Notes under the pieces: model-generated
Database searches by the model: none
The model's input: only the letters and a program-made list of their open reading frames with translations
What the model was told of the DNA's origin: nothing
Shown: piece by piece, positions 32,423-42,169 of the stretch
Layout: every line of letters begins with the position of its first letter
How positions within the stretch are numbered: position 1 is the stretch's first letter
Assembly: GCA_949372655.1 (NCBI GenBank)
Contig: CASIAI010000001.1
Coordinates: forward strand, 201,279 to 265,278
Length of the DNA: 64,000 nucleotides
Direction: 5' to 3'
Source: Candidatus Poseidoniaceae archaeon
GTDB taxonomy: Archaea; Thermoplasmatota; Poseidoniia; Poseidoniales; Poseidoniaceae
Translations under genes and position numbers: made by a program

Positions 32423-33568
32423 TTACTCTGGCAAGTTGGGTATTTGCTTATTTTCGTTTTCTAATTGCAGAATTTCGGCATCATTAGCATCTAAGGCCGT
32501 ATTCGGCTCCATCAAACTTTGATTGAAAGGAAGGGGTATTTCTGGGGCTGTATTCAACGAAGGTACAACACCTGTTGACTGTTGTTCTGTAGCTAGACCC
32601 GCCCTCATATACCTAGCATTGACGATAAATGGTGCTATAGCCAAACCTATTATCAAAACTAAGAATACTAGAGATACTGTGAAGTTAGGCAGAATCAATG
32701 TTCTTTCCGTAGTAATTATTGTCACATCTGCAGCAATAATTGCTTCTGGAGGCAATTCATCATCATCATGAACATTATCCCAAGTGTCAATTACGATATA
32801 GAAGTCTTGCCAGTCAGAAGCTCCAAAAATACCATTATATACCTCTGGACCATCTAGGCTTAAAGCAAAATTAACGCCATCTACACCTTCATACTGATGA
32901 GCATCCCTATAGGTTTTCCAACCAAGGAAATTAAAACTCCTCCACTCGGGAGGAATATCGCTCAATGATTCTTCAACATCGGAGTACCAACGATCATCGG
33001 AGTGAGATGAAAAGTAACTTTCCTCATACTTTTCATACTCACCAGAAGTCATTAGATAAATGTCGGCACTAATACTAGAGTCGCTTGTTTGATCTAAGCC
33101 TTGCAAAGTGATACAGACTGTAGTTCTATGATTCGCAGACAGATTAACTTTTATCGCACCAACGCTATCATTACCCACCAAAAGGGTAGAGTGATGGTTA
33201 GAAACTAAAGGTTCCAAAGAAGGGGACCCCGAATAATCATACATCCAACTAGGCTCAGGACTTAGAGACATATCAACGGCTTGTTCTTCTTGTTGGTTAG
33301 AATCATCATTATCTGAATTTTTATTATTCCTTTTGCCACGGCCATCATCCTCAGAATCCCAAAAACCCCACCAATCATCATATGGATTATAGTGAGGCAC
33401 CATCGCAGTTCTTTGTAGAGTTTCATTCCACCTAACCGGTTCAAGATCACCTGAACAGGCATCTGCTGCTGATGCATTTCTAGCAATTGATAGCGATGAA
33501 TCAGAAGGAGACATCAGAAGAGGCACCATGAATACAAAAAGTACGAAAAGTACGAATCTGGATTTCAT
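32423..33568 (-). CDS. Secreted/membrane-anchored hypothetical protein
   Basis: A protein of about 381 residues with an N-terminal signal peptide (MKSRFVLFVLFVFMVPLL), a polar Asp/Ser-rich ectodomain and one C-terminal transmembrane segment (about residues 298-318, SLVFLVLIIGLAIAPFIV) with a short cytosolic tail. The ectodomain has Asn-Lys-Asn-Ser-Asp-type low complexity near residue 80. No enzyme motif is seen. ATG 33568 is preferred because the GAGGGGA ribosome site lies within the longer frame, whose first codon would be GTG. Likely a cell-surface protein, co-oriented with the large PKD protease downstream. Confidence 0.7.
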   Translation of the reverse strand: MKSRFVLFVLFVFMVPLLMSPSDSSLSIARNASAADACSGDLEPVRWNETLQRTAMVPHYNPYDDWWGFWDSEDDGRGKRNNKNSDNDDSNQQEEQAVDMSLSPEPSWMYDYSGSPSLEPLVSNHHSTLLVGNDSVGAIKVNLSANHRTTVCITLQGLDQTSDSSISADIYLMTSGEYEKYEESYFSSHSDDRWYSDVEESLSDIPPEWRSFNFLGWKTYRDAHQYEGVDGVNFALSLDGPEVYNGIFGASDWQDFYIVIDTWDNVHDDDELPPEAIIAADVTIITTERTLILPNFTVSLVFLVLIIGLAIAPFIVNARYMRAGLATEQQSTGVVPSLNTAPEIPLPFNQSLMEPNTALDANDAEILQLENENKQIPNLPE

Positions 33569-33619
33569 ATTCTTTCCCCTCACTTATTCTAAGACATAGG
33601 CAGTTCAAGATTGTAGCGA

Positions 33620-36600
33620 TTAGATTCTTCTACGCAAAGGCCTGATGTATCCACTATCATCATTTCGACGTTCATCTTTTGATAGAATCCCCGGCGCAGG
33701 CGGAGGAGTGTGTTGGTCCATTCCAAGAAGGCCGCCTTGAACCTCTACATGCTCGACATCAGTATATGTTTCAGCTGCTTGTTTTGCTTCGTCTTCCAAA
33801 TCGCTTGAATCACGCATGACCAACCAACCAAGTATCAAAGCCACCGTTATTAGTGCAACAAAAGTTGCTAAGTCAGAGCCCGCCTCCTTTGTCCAACTCA
33901 TCCAATCTTCAAATTCAAAGTCTGAAAGAGATGGTGGGTCATCTGGTGTTGGAACGACACTAATCTCCTCAGTCAAGTATGCACACATACCAAGACCATC
34001 ACACGCTTGAAGTCCAATTGTATACTTACCTGATTCATTCCATGTAGGAGATATACGATATATCGGCGAATTTTCAGGGACTATGTAGTCGTCAGTTAGA
34101 TCACCATTACCATCTTCATCGAATTCTAGGTTGATATCCCATTTGACAATAAGTTCAGACTCTATGGACTCATCTTTATCAAATAATGAGCCATCATCGA
34201 TATTCAAATCCCTATATATCAATTTATTTTGATCTAATTCTATATCAGAAATATTAGCAGAAATATAGATTGACTCTTCTATGATTATTTCTTCAGGAAT
34301 AGAAATGTCGATAATTACCGGAGGGTTATCCACTATTATGGTGAAAGATTCTCTACTCACATCGCCTGTGCCAAAAGCATCCCTTACGGTCAAAGTCACA
34401 GTGTATTGTCCCGGAGTTGAGTACGAATGCCAAGGAGATGATTCATGATTAAGTGGAGAAGCATCTCCAAAATCCCAAGTATACTCAACTAAACCATTCC
34501 AATCATCTAACAATACATCAAGTGGGGCAAATTTACCTTCAAACCTTCTGTCACCATCTCTAGTCCCATCAGAATCAAAGTATAGCATCAAATCAGGAGC
34601 TGTGAAGGTATTATCATTCTCATCAAAAGTATGAGACCATGCATCTGGAATGAAACCTTCAGGCCTTGGTGTTGTATCTGTCACCTGTTGGCCAGAAACC
34701 CAGGCATCGAGAATTTTGACCGAAATTATAGGTAGAGGATTAGCAATTCTAATCGTAAGAGTACGTGTTGAACTTTGAGCTCCATCTTCATCGATAACAA
34801 ATAAACTAACAATATGAATTCCTGGCTCAGTGAATGTGAAAGTCGTTTGAGGTTTATCGCCAAAGTTATCACTGCCAAATGACCAATTGAAAGATAAGTC
34901 ACTGGAATCACCCATAGTTCCATCGATATCAAAGGAATTTCTACCATCAAATGTGTAAGGTATGTCAACTAGACCATCATCAGCCCTAAAGTCAATCTGT
35001 GAGTTTACTCCATCCTCGCTTACCCTGACAAGGAAATCTGCCACTGGAACTTGGTTTAGTACATTAATGAATATTTGAGTTGAAGATTCACTTCCATCAT
35101 CGTCTGTAACAGTTAGAATTGCAGTTTTCAATCCTGGTGAATCCCACGAAGGGTTAGGATAAGGTATAGTTGATGTTGTTTCTACAAAATCATCACTCTT
35201 ATCAGTAATACCGCCACCGAGATTGACACCTTCTGGGAAACTCCATTCATATTGAACTATTATCCCATCGTCGTCAGTAAAAACATCTGGCATCAAAACC
35301 GAGGTATATGTGTAAGTGGTTAGGTTCTCTGAAAAGATTTGATATGGAACTCTATTATTAACGTAAACAAGAATACTCTTTTGTCCTGTATTAATCCCAT
35401 CAAATATAGACAAAGTAAGGTTAAATGTCACATTTTCACCAATGATATCTCCCCATTCATGCTGAGCGAGATACATCCCAACCCCTGCGTCAATCTCCCC
35501 ATCTCCCCAATCCCATTGGTACTGTAGGTTTTCAACTGGGACGTTATCTGATGACCTTGAACCTGAAAATTGTATCAGTTGATCTGTAAAAATACTAATT
35601 TCACTATCAATTACTAAGTTATTGACCGAAATCACTGGAACTGGAAGTGAATCATCTGTTACGTTGACTTGGTGTATTTCAGATTCCGACCAAGTATTTC
35701 CTTGGTCCATTATCCTCAAAGTTGCATTGTAAACTCCGATAGATTGGTAAGACCTGGTTGGAGATTTCAATGATGAGTTCACTCCATCGTCAAAGTCCCA
35801 AGCATAAGAAATTGGAGAATCCAAATAAGGTAGTGAATTATTGTCAAATGATAGCCCCCATGCATCAAATCCGCCGCCACTAAACTCAATATTCTCCCAT
35901 GTTTGTGTTTGATTAGAAGAGATAGTTCCGTTGGCAGTTGGACGCATATTGGAAAGAGCAAAAGAAGATGTCGAAGCTGTGTCCACTAAAGTTCCAATCA
36001 TATCATACATATCGAACTGGAATGAGTAAGTTCCGTCAAGAGGAGTTGTGAACCATACATCACTATTGGAGTCTTGACCACCTCCAGCAGAGATTCTATT
36101 GGATATTGAATCTACTACTTCTCCAGAGGAATCAACTACACTAATATCTACATCTAAGTCTTCAAAGAAAGCATTTGAGAATACATCAAAATTGATGTGA
36201 GATGTATCATCGTCCCCATCGCCATCTCTATCGGATGATTCAGTAGTATTAATTGTAAGAGTAGCGGGTGAAGTTATTCTTGCTGCTTCGATATCGACTG
36301 TACCTTGAGGATATGAGGTGCCGCATGAAGTATAATCACAATCTGCAACAGTACTAGCATACCAAGTAATCGCCCATACTTCATCAGTCAAATTTCCAAA
36401 TCCTGGGACTAGAGCTGTTGCTACGTTACTTTGGAAATCAAGGTCGGTTACCGTCAACAAACCATCGACAGTTGATTTTGATACTACAACACCGTCAAAC
36501 TGGCTAACATCTGCTGTAAGTCGAATTGTAAGAGGTGCTGGGGAAGACGAACCCGGAGTAAATTTGAATGCTCTGACTCCCCACCCTTCAACAGTATTAC

Positions 36601-37825
36601 CAGTAGAAGACCAAGGAGAACTCCAGTCACTATTGGTTGCCGCTGGTTGAACTCTACAGAAAGATGCTGAAGAACACGTTGGAGTCAAGTCTAGATTCGA
36701 GAAGCCATATACTCCTTGACTAGAATCCAAAACTGCTGCTATAGAGAAATTCGCAAAAATTTGGTTCATAGTCCTACCAATCGAACCACTTTGCCCTGAG
36801 GGTGGTGAAAGTGCTAATTTTTCAACGCTGACTCCACCTGTAGCAGAATCTTGTACTAGTTGTCTAACGGCAGGCCCTCCCCCAAGGTGATCCGCCAAAT
36901 ACATAGTAAACATGAATCCGGCACCGTAATCAGCAAATCTTTGATTCCACCAACGGACGGAAATTTCAGATGCTTCAGTCCATTGGTTCAAATGACTCAC
37001 TAAAGTAGAATCGGCGCCGAAACAAAGGTATATCGCCACGTCTGCATTCCCTTCATCAATCCATAAATTTTCATATGGGTCTTGTGCATTGTGAAGTAAG
37101 TGTTGTAATTCGTGGGCAATGATCGATTTACCCCAATTTAGAGTAATATCTGCATAATCGACAAACACCGACTCCCTAGCACTGGCAAAAGAAGGAGAAA
37201 AGTAACCTCCGATATTGAAGGCTCCATCTATGTCATGAACTATTATTTGAACTTGACAATTTTGATCTATATCAGGTGGGGCAAGTCCTCTTCCATCCTG
37301 GTAGTCTTTACCGTAATAGGTAGTCATAGTTGGATAAATCGTACTATCCCAAGAAGAAGCTAGGTTGTTCAAAACTGTTGAAGAAAGCGTCCTTCCCGAT
37401 TCGACTATGAAAGCAACTGTATTCGTAGTTTTAGCGACATAAGCATTGATTGAACCACCTGATGTCGGCACGGTTAATTCATCTCCAACCAAGTGAGGAT
37501 TGCAAACTCTTCCGCTGGCTCTACCATGAGTCACTGGCTGATATTTCATATCATCAACTCCTGGCCTTCCTGCATCAATCCAAGCTTGCTTCATGAATCC
37601 ATACGCTGAGACTACTGGCTGTTCTTCTTCAATAAGCAAGTATTGCGAACCATTGGTTGTGTCAAAATCTTTCAAATCCCCGATTATTACGCCTCCTGCA
37701 TTGTAAGGGATTCTCTCGGTTTCTTCAACTGAATCTGCTCCAGCAGAACTAAGTAATGGAGAAACAAGGGATATGAAAAATAGAGCAACTAAAAATAAGG
37801 CTTTATTGGAACGATTTTCCGACAT
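33620..37825 (-). CDS. Large secreted M30-like metalloprotease with PKD domains
   Basis: A 1401-residue exported protein: signal peptide (about 1-25), a zinc protease domain with AHELQHLLHNA (HExxH, near residue 240) and WIDEGNAD about 15 residues later (third-ligand type), an M30 hyicolysin-like arrangement. At least five PKD-type beta domains follow (about 640-1180; WDFDDG, WDWGDG, WDFGDAS with TVTL/TLTVTD repeats). One transmembrane segment near the C-terminus (LATFVALITVALILGWLVM) precedes a cytosolic tail. It is probably a surface protease or adhesin degrading particulate protein. ATG 37825 is preferred over 37843. Confidence 0.8.
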   Translation of the reverse strand: MSENRSNKALFLVALFFISLVSPLLSSAGADSVEETERIPYNAGGVIIGDLKDFDTTNGSQYLLIEEEQPVVSAYGFMKQAWIDAGRPGVDDMKYQPVTHGRASGRVCNPHLVGDELTVPTSGGSINAYVAKTTNTVAFIVESGRTLSSTVLNNLASSWDSTIYPTMTTYYGKDYQDGRGLAPPDIDQNCQVQIIVHDIDGAFNIGGYFSPSFASARESVFVDYADITLNWGKSIIAHELQHLLHNAQDPYENLWIDEGNADVAIYLCFGADSTLVSHLNQWTEASEISVRWWNQRFADYGAGFMFTMYLADHLGGGPAVRQLVQDSATGGVSVEKLALSPPSGQSGSIGRTMNQIFANFSIAAVLDSSQGVYGFSNLDLTPTCSSASFCRVQPAATNSDWSSPWSSTGNTVEGWGVRAFKFTPGSSSPAPLTIRLTADVSQFDGVVVSKSTVDGLLTVTDLDFQSNVATALVPGFGNLTDEVWAITWYASTVADCDYTSCGTSYPQGTVDIEAARITSPATLTINTTESSDRDGDGDDDTSHINFDVFSNAFFEDLDVDISVVDSSGEVVDSISNRISAGGGQDSNSDVWFTTPLDGTYSFQFDMYDMIGTLVDTASTSSFALSNMRPTANGTISSNQTQTWENIEFSGGGFDAWGLSFDNNSLPYLDSPISYAWDFDDGVNSSLKSPTRSYQSIGVYNATLRIMDQGNTWSESEIHQVNVTDDSLPVPVISVNNLVIDSEISIFTDQLIQFSGSRSSDNVPVENLQYQWDWGDGEIDAGVGMYLAQHEWGDIIGENVTFNLTLSIFDGINTGQKSILVYVNNRVPYQIFSENLTTYTYTSVLMPDVFTDDDGIIVQYEWSFPEGVNLGGGITDKSDDFVETTSTIPYPNPSWDSPGLKTAILTVTDDDGSESSTQIFINVLNQVPVADFLVRVSEDGVNSQIDFRADDGLVDIPYTFDGRNSFDIDGTMGDSSDLSFNWSFGSDNFGDKPQTTFTFTEPGIHIVSLFVIDEDGAQSSTRTLTIRIANPLPIISVKILDAWVSGQQVTDTTPRPEGFIPDAWSHTFDENDNTFTAPDLMLYFDSDGTRDGDRRFEGKFAPLDVLLDDWNGLVEYTWDFGDASPLNHESSPWHSYSTPGQYTVTLTVRDAFGTGDVSRESFTIIVDNPPVIIDISIPEEIIIEESIYISANISDIELDQNKLIYRDLNIDDGSLFDKDESIESELIVKWDINLEFDEDGNGDLTDDYIVPENSPIYRISPTWNESGKYTIGLQACDGLGMCAYLTEEISVVPTPDDPPSLSDFEFEDWMSWTKEAGSDLATFVALITVALILGWLVMRDSSDLEDEAKQAAETYTDVEHVEVQGGLLGMDQHTPPPAPGILSKDERRNDDSGYIRPLRRRI

Positions 37826-37882
37826 AATAAACATCTCAAACAATTGCGATACTGCTATCTATTTGACCGAGTCGAAAAGAGG

Positions 37883-37890
37883 TATTTAAG
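37883..37890 (+). promoter_or_regulatory. TATA-like element of the M28 peptidase gene
   Basis: TATTTAAG lies 24-31 bp before ATG 37914, so transcription would begin very near the start codon. An AGGAG sequence also lies 7-8 nt before the ATG, so a short leader may exist. The spacing fits the archaeal TATA-to-start distance. Confidence 0.45.
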
Positions 37891-37913
37891 GGTCAGTCTG
37901 CTAGGAGTCAATA

Positions 37914-39119
37914 ATGCTCATGGATAGAACTACTGAAAAAGTGTTCAAGAAGCAACTTCTAGTGTTCGCTTCAATTTTGTGTATAATCTCACATAGCACT
38001 CTTGTTTTAGCACTTGAAGACGGCCAAAAACCAAAGTACCAATCTTCTGAACCGTGCGATTATTATGATGACTTAATATTCAATTCAACAGCCGCCAACT
38101 CATCGATAAAATGGCAAGTCGACCTCGGTCACAGATTACCCGGATCGAATGCCTCCTACAATCTAAGAGAGTCTATCAAAGAAAACCTAACGGAATGGCA
38201 ATTTCGTGAAGAAGTGCACTCAAGAGAAGATTTTAATCTTACAAACCTCATAGCCACTTATCAACCTGAAAATTCATCAGGTCAAGAAATATTCTTTGTC
38301 GCTCACTATGATTCAAGAGACCGCGCTGAAAGAGACGATAATGAAAGTATGCGGGATATGCCAATAGATGGTGCTAATGATGGTGCTAGTGGAGTTGCAG
38401 TTTTGATTGAATTAGCCAAAATCATACCTACTATGAATCTAAATCATACCGTAAGGCTACTATTCACTGATGGTGAAGACCAAGGTGTAAGACCTGGCAT
38501 TTATGGCTCTAAAGCGTGGGCAGAAAATAAATCTGATTCAGATTTGAATAACATTTCAGCATTTATTGTGATTGATATGATTGGAGACTATGACCTACAC
38601 TTCACCCATGTATGGCCGGGTTCTTCCGAGTTGTGGCTAACGATATTACCACTTGCTGAAGGATTAGGTCTTGTAGAAGGTGAAGCTGATTGTAAAGGAA
38701 ATGATGGAGAAGATATTTTTGATATTGAAACCTCAAATGGAGTAATCGACGACCATGTGGCTGCCCATGAAAGAGGCGTTCCTGCTATCGATATCATCGA
38801 CATTCAATCCGGCGAAGGCGCTGAAAACTGGAAGGGCTATTGGCACACTCATAACGACACCATAGACAAGGTTAGTGCTGAATCTTTAGGAAAAATTGGA
38901 AGATTGCTTGAACTCGGTTTGAGAAGTTCTTCCTGGATAATAGAAAATGATACTTCACAAGAAATTCCATCTAATCTCTCTAAAGATGATTCAAATACAG
39001 AAGATTCTTCGTCTTTCGAAACATATGAAAGTGTAGTCTTAATCTCCATAGCAATCATTTTTTGTTTGTTTACTATTATTTTTATCTTCGGCTACCTGGT
39101 TAAAAAAGATTTGAAATAG
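37914..39119 (+). CDS. Secreted M28-family peptidase (aminopeptidase or glutaminyl cyclase-like), membrane-anchored
   Basis: The N-terminal signal peptide spans about 12-34. A zinc aminopeptidase core follows: HYDSRDRAERD (first ligand), DGANDGASGVAVLIEL (bridging Asp), FTDGED (acidic catalytic/ligand), DHVAAHERGVP, and HTHNDTIDK near the C-terminus (last His ligand). The W-V/G-H-R-L-P-G-S pattern (DLGHRLPGSNAS) near residue 75 is typical of the glutaminyl-cyclase-like M28 branch. A transmembrane helix closes the protein (about 375-395) with a Lys-rich tail, so the enzyme would be tethered outside. Substrate uncertain. Confidence 0.87.
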   Translation: MLMDRTTEKVFKKQLLVFASILCIISHSTLVLALEDGQKPKYQSSEPCDYYDDLIFNSTAANSSIKWQVDLGHRLPGSNASYNLRESIKENLTEWQFREEVHSREDFNLTNLIATYQPENSSGQEIFFVAHYDSRDRAERDDNESMRDMPIDGANDGASGVAVLIELAKIIPTMNLNHTVRLLFTDGEDQGVRPGIYGSKAWAENKSDSDLNNISAFIVIDMIGDYDLHFTHVWPGSSELWLTILPLAEGLGLVEGEADCKGNDGEDIFDIETSNGVIDDHVAAHERGVPAIDIIDIQSGEGAENWKGYWHTHNDTIDKVSAESLGKIGRLLELGLRSSSWIIENDTSQEIPSNLSKDDSNTEDSSSFETYESVVLISIAIIFCLFTIIFIFGYLVKKDLK

Positions 39120-39153
39120 CGCGGACTATTAGGCGAAGGGGTATTATCCGCGC
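39119..39153. other. Inverted repeat after the M28 gene
   Basis: GCGCGGA (39119-39125) and TCCGCGC (39147-39153) form a perfect 7-bp stem around a 21-nt loop, at the stop codon of the M28 gene and about 35 bp before the next start. There is no following T-run, so it is not a simple intrinsic terminator. It may be a processing or regulatory hairpin. Confidence 0.4.
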
Positions 39154-39187
39154 ACCTTCACACATCAAATGAGCGGAGGAGTAAGTT

Positions 39188-40030
39188 ATGTCAGAGAAGA
39201 GTTTTGACGAACGCCGAGAGGCTCTCAAGGCTCGAGTAAAAAAACAACTCGAGGAGTCTGCATCAAAACAGTTAGAACCAGACATTATAGTTTCACAGAC
39301 TGAATTGATAGTCGAAGAGGATGTTTTTGACACAATGCTAGACTTAGAGTATGACGATAAAGCGAGACTTAGGAAACTCGCCTCAGTATTGATATTGATC
39401 GGAAGTTTACTTGGAATCTTTAGTGGAGGAATAATATTGCAAGGTAATCCTTCTGAATTACTTAGTTCATCATTATTTGAGCAGACTCAAAGCGTCGATA
39501 TCACAGGTCAAACATTAGATATCGAAGGACAAGCGCTGTTCAATGTTAGCATCGAATTAGTAGATTATGACACCTCGGAGACTTTACAAGTTACCTTTAC
39601 CAATGATAATGGATATTTTCAATTAAAGAATGTTAAATCAGATACTATGTTACTGCGAGTATCTCTACAAGGGTACAATACAATTGAACGGACATTCGAT
39701 GCAGTAGATGGTATTATGCAACCATTTACAATGAAAAATGGAAGTGAAACAACCGAAGAATTATTCGAAACGGAAGATTCTGGTTGGTCTTTAGAAGCAG
39801 CAGTAGGGTTATCTACTTTTATTGGAGTTATGACTGTCTTAACAGGGATTGTAGGTATTCAAGCATCGGTTGAAGTTCGACGTGCAAAAAGATACCGAAG
39901 GACTCAATACCTTGCTGGAATCAGTTTATTCAGCAGAGGTCTGATTTTATTCGGCCCTATTCTAATCTTGGTTGGAATGGGATTATTGGCACTCTCCAAG
40001 GAACAATTCGAAGATTCTGAAGAGGTATGA
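39188..40030 (+). CDS. Membrane protein with carboxypeptidase-regulatory-like beta domain
   Basis: A 280-residue protein: charged Glu/Lys-rich N-terminus (about 1-55), a transmembrane segment (about 64-82), an extracytosolic beta domain (about 98-185; DITGQTLDIEGQALFNVSIE, NDNGYFQLKNV) resembling CarboxypepD-regulatory folds, then two further transmembrane segments (about 205-228 and 245-268). It has a GGAGGAG-type ribosome site 7 nt before ATG. The stop overlaps the next start by 4 bp (ATGA). The beta domain suggests surface binding; no enzyme motif is seen. Confidence 0.7.
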   Translation: MSEKSFDERREALKARVKKQLEESASKQLEPDIIVSQTELIVEEDVFDTMLDLEYDDKARLRKLASVLILIGSLLGIFSGGIILQGNPSELLSSSLFEQTQSVDITGQTLDIEGQALFNVSIELVDYDTSETLQVTFTNDNGYFQLKNVKSDTMLLRVSLQGYNTIERTFDAVDGIMQPFTMKNGSETTEELFETEDSGWSLEAAVGLSTFIGVMTVLTGIVGIQASVEVRRAKRYRRTQYLAGISLFSRGLILFGPILILVGMGLLALSKEQFEDSEEV

Positions 40031-41388
40031 GTATGTATCTTATTTCCATCGAAGGGGGAGATGGTTCTGGTAAGGGTGAAGCGGCTAGAATCATTCTTGA
40101 GTTGGTAAACGAATACCCTTTCCCGCAGGTACATCCTACTCATGAGCCTAGAAGGCATAGTGAACTAGGCAAATTAGCCCTTGACTCTGTAAAATTAGGT
40201 GATAGAACCCCCCTCCAAGAGGCTGGGTTATTCGCAGCTGATAGACTCGACCATTCCCACACATGGATAAAGCCATTATTGGAACAAGGACATATTGTAA
40301 TTTCGGACAGGAATATTCATTCATCACTTATCTATCAAGGGATAGTAGGTAAACTCGGCATAGATCAAGTTTGTAGAATGAATTCTGCAGCAATGATCCC
40401 CGACTTGGTCATATGGATTGACTGTGACCCTGAAAAAGCAATAAAAAGAATTCAGTCTGGAACATTGAGAATGACGAGCCAAAAACAAGAGTATTTTGAA
40501 ACAACCGACATTCAAAAGAAAATACGTAAGGGATTCAATGATTTACTATCAGGAGCAATACTGGTATCAAGTCCATTTGACAAGTGTTGTGTAGTGGGAC
40601 CAATTCTTAATGAAGGTGGGTTGGATGAGTTAAGAAGGAAACTTAGAGATGAACTTCGAACGTTTTTCAATAGAAAGCCGGCACCATTGAATGTTGATTC
40701 CGACCAAGTGGATAGGTTCCTTCTCAGTAGTTTAGTTAGAGATGTCAAAAAGCAAACTCGATTGCCTGGCGCCCCTGAAATGAAAACTGCTATTCACATT
40801 GGTTGGTTATCGGGAATGAGCCCCAGTCAATGGATGAAACAAGGTGAAGATACATGGCCGAAGCAGAGTGCGAAGGAATTTGATGTTCCTGCAACATCAT
40901 ACTCGCAATCTTGCTGGTCTATTTTGGGGACATTATCATTGATTGTCGGTTCAACAGAAGTTCCAAGATTACATAAGTCCTTAGGACCGCATAGAATGGT
41001 AACTCAAAGGCATACTCAAAGACTAGTGAAATGGCTCGAACATGAAAGGTGGATTCACAAACAACAGTCACATGTACCTTTCTCAGAAGCTAAGGTTTTC
41101 AAGTTAAGAGATGAGAAATTGGGGTATGGTAGATTAGCGCTTGCAATGTGGCCTTTGAGATCTGCTATCGCTTCTTGGAGAAGAATTAATCCTAATTTAG
41201 ATTGGGGAAATGCACTCTCAGATATTTTGATGGTGAAGGAAGAAAAAAATCCATCACTATCGATTAGAAAGGCAGTCAAGAATGTACTTAGCAGGCTTGA
41301 GATGTTAACAAGTGGACATGAAGATTGCCCTACTCCAACTAACATCGAGGAATTGATAATTTGGTGGAAAACGTCCCCACCAAAATAA
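40027..41388 (+). CDS. Thymidylate kinase with a large C-terminal extension
   Basis: Residues 1-about 215 are a thymidylate kinase: P-loop EGGDGSGKGEA, HEPRR (the substrate Arg region), DRNIHSSLIYQG (the DR motif), and a lid/helix with Arg-rich QKKIRKGFNDL. The P-loop has Gly where Ser/Thr usually follows Lys. The remaining about 240 residues (from KPAPLNVDSDQVDRFL) are helical, Trp-rich and not recognised. The usual enzyme has about 210 residues, so this is a fusion. ATG 40027 overlaps the upstream stop (ATGA). Function of the extension unknown; it may sense DNA synthesis or bind a partner. Confidence 0.82.
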   Translation: MSMYLISIEGGDGSGKGEAARIILELVNEYPFPQVHPTHEPRRHSELGKLALDSVKLGDRTPLQEAGLFAADRLDHSHTWIKPLLEQGHIVISDRNIHSSLIYQGIVGKLGIDQVCRMNSAAMIPDLVIWIDCDPEKAIKRIQSGTLRMTSQKQEYFETTDIQKKIRKGFNDLLSGAILVSSPFDKCCVVGPILNEGGLDELRRKLRDELRTFFNRKPAPLNVDSDQVDRFLLSSLVRDVKKQTRLPGAPEMKTAIHIGWLSGMSPSQWMKQGEDTWPKQSAKEFDVPATSYSQSCWSILGTLSLIVGSTEVPRLHKSLGPHRMVTQRHTQRLVKWLEHERWIHKQQSHVPFSEAKVFKLRDEKLGYGRLALAMWPLRSAIASWRRINPNLDWGNALSDILMVKEEKNPSLSIRKAVKNVLSRLEMLTSGHEDCPTPTNIEELIIWWKTSPPK

Positions 41389-41390
41389 GT

Positions 41391-42116
41391 TCACTCTTCT
41401 TCTTTTGTAACTAATTCGAACTTAGTGCCACTTGGTAAAGATACCTCGGATGCTGATTTGAAAAATTTCGGCCGTGCAGAGTATGCAGCACCAATCAAAA
41501 CACCAAAACCTATTCCAAAAGCAATTCCAGTTAGAGGTCTAGTGAAATTATTTGATTCATAGGAAGATAGTAATTGAGTAAAACCATCCAGTATAAGAGG
41601 CAAACAGAATAAGGTACCTATAATCAGCCAAGCATATGTCCTGTTATTTTTTCTATAGATTCCCTCTAACCAATTATCAGGGAATATTGAGAGACAAGTA
41701 TCTTTTACAGTCCATCGATTGTATCCTCTTCGTGAAAATACTAAACCACCTATTGCTATTCCAAAAAACATACCTACATCGCGAGTGCAAACAGGCATTT
41801 GGTTTTCGTTCAACTCCCATGACCTCTCGCTTTTCATATGGCAATTGAAATCTCCAAAGGCATAGATGAATCCGTTGTAAGGATCTAATTCATTCCAAGC
41901 GAACTTTTCCTCTTGTCCATTATTTCCCGAAGAGTATTTACCATCTTCAGAAAAGTAATCAAATGCATTGGCTCTTCCCTCTAACTCTGGTACTGAACCC
42001 GTAGGTAGAAGAGTTGGTGAAAGAAAGAAAGAAATAAAGAAGAAGATAAAAATCCCGAAAATCCACATACCGACTTTCTTTTCCCTACCTCTATTTGGCA
42101 AACCATTCTTCTCCAT
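41391..42116 (-). CDS. DUF2085-family predicted membrane protein
   Basis: A 241-residue protein with four hydrophobic segments (about 17-38, 115-127, 162-180 and 195-212). The family motif is seen as F-N-C-H-M-K-S-E-R-S-W followed by M-P-V-C-T-R-D-V-G-M-F-F-G, which matches the Cys-His/Cys-Cys region of DUF2085, although the second site has Asp for the usual Cys (RDVG versus RCTG). The ectodomain after the first helix is Asn/Asp-rich. Convergent with the thymidylate kinase fusion, 2 bp apart. Function unknown in the family. Confidence 0.7.
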   Translation of the reverse strand: MEKNGLPNRGREKKVGMWIFGIFIFFFISFFLSPTLLPTGSVPELEGRANAFDYFSEDGKYSSGNNGQEEKFAWNELDPYNGFIYAFGDFNCHMKSERSWELNENQMPVCTRDVGMFFGIAIGGLVFSRRGYNRWTVKDTCLSIFPDNWLEGIYRKNNRTYAWLIIGTLFCLPLILDGFTQLLSSYESNNFTRPLTGIAFGIGFGVLIGAAYSARPKFFKSASEVSLPSGTKFELVTKEEE

Positions 42117-42169
42117 AACGCAAGGCTAACAAGGACATTTTTAACCATTGCCACAATAAGAGTCTTGAT

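Noticed and set aside
39119-39153. Intrinsic terminator
   Set aside because: There is a stem but no following T-run, so only an inverted repeat is reported.
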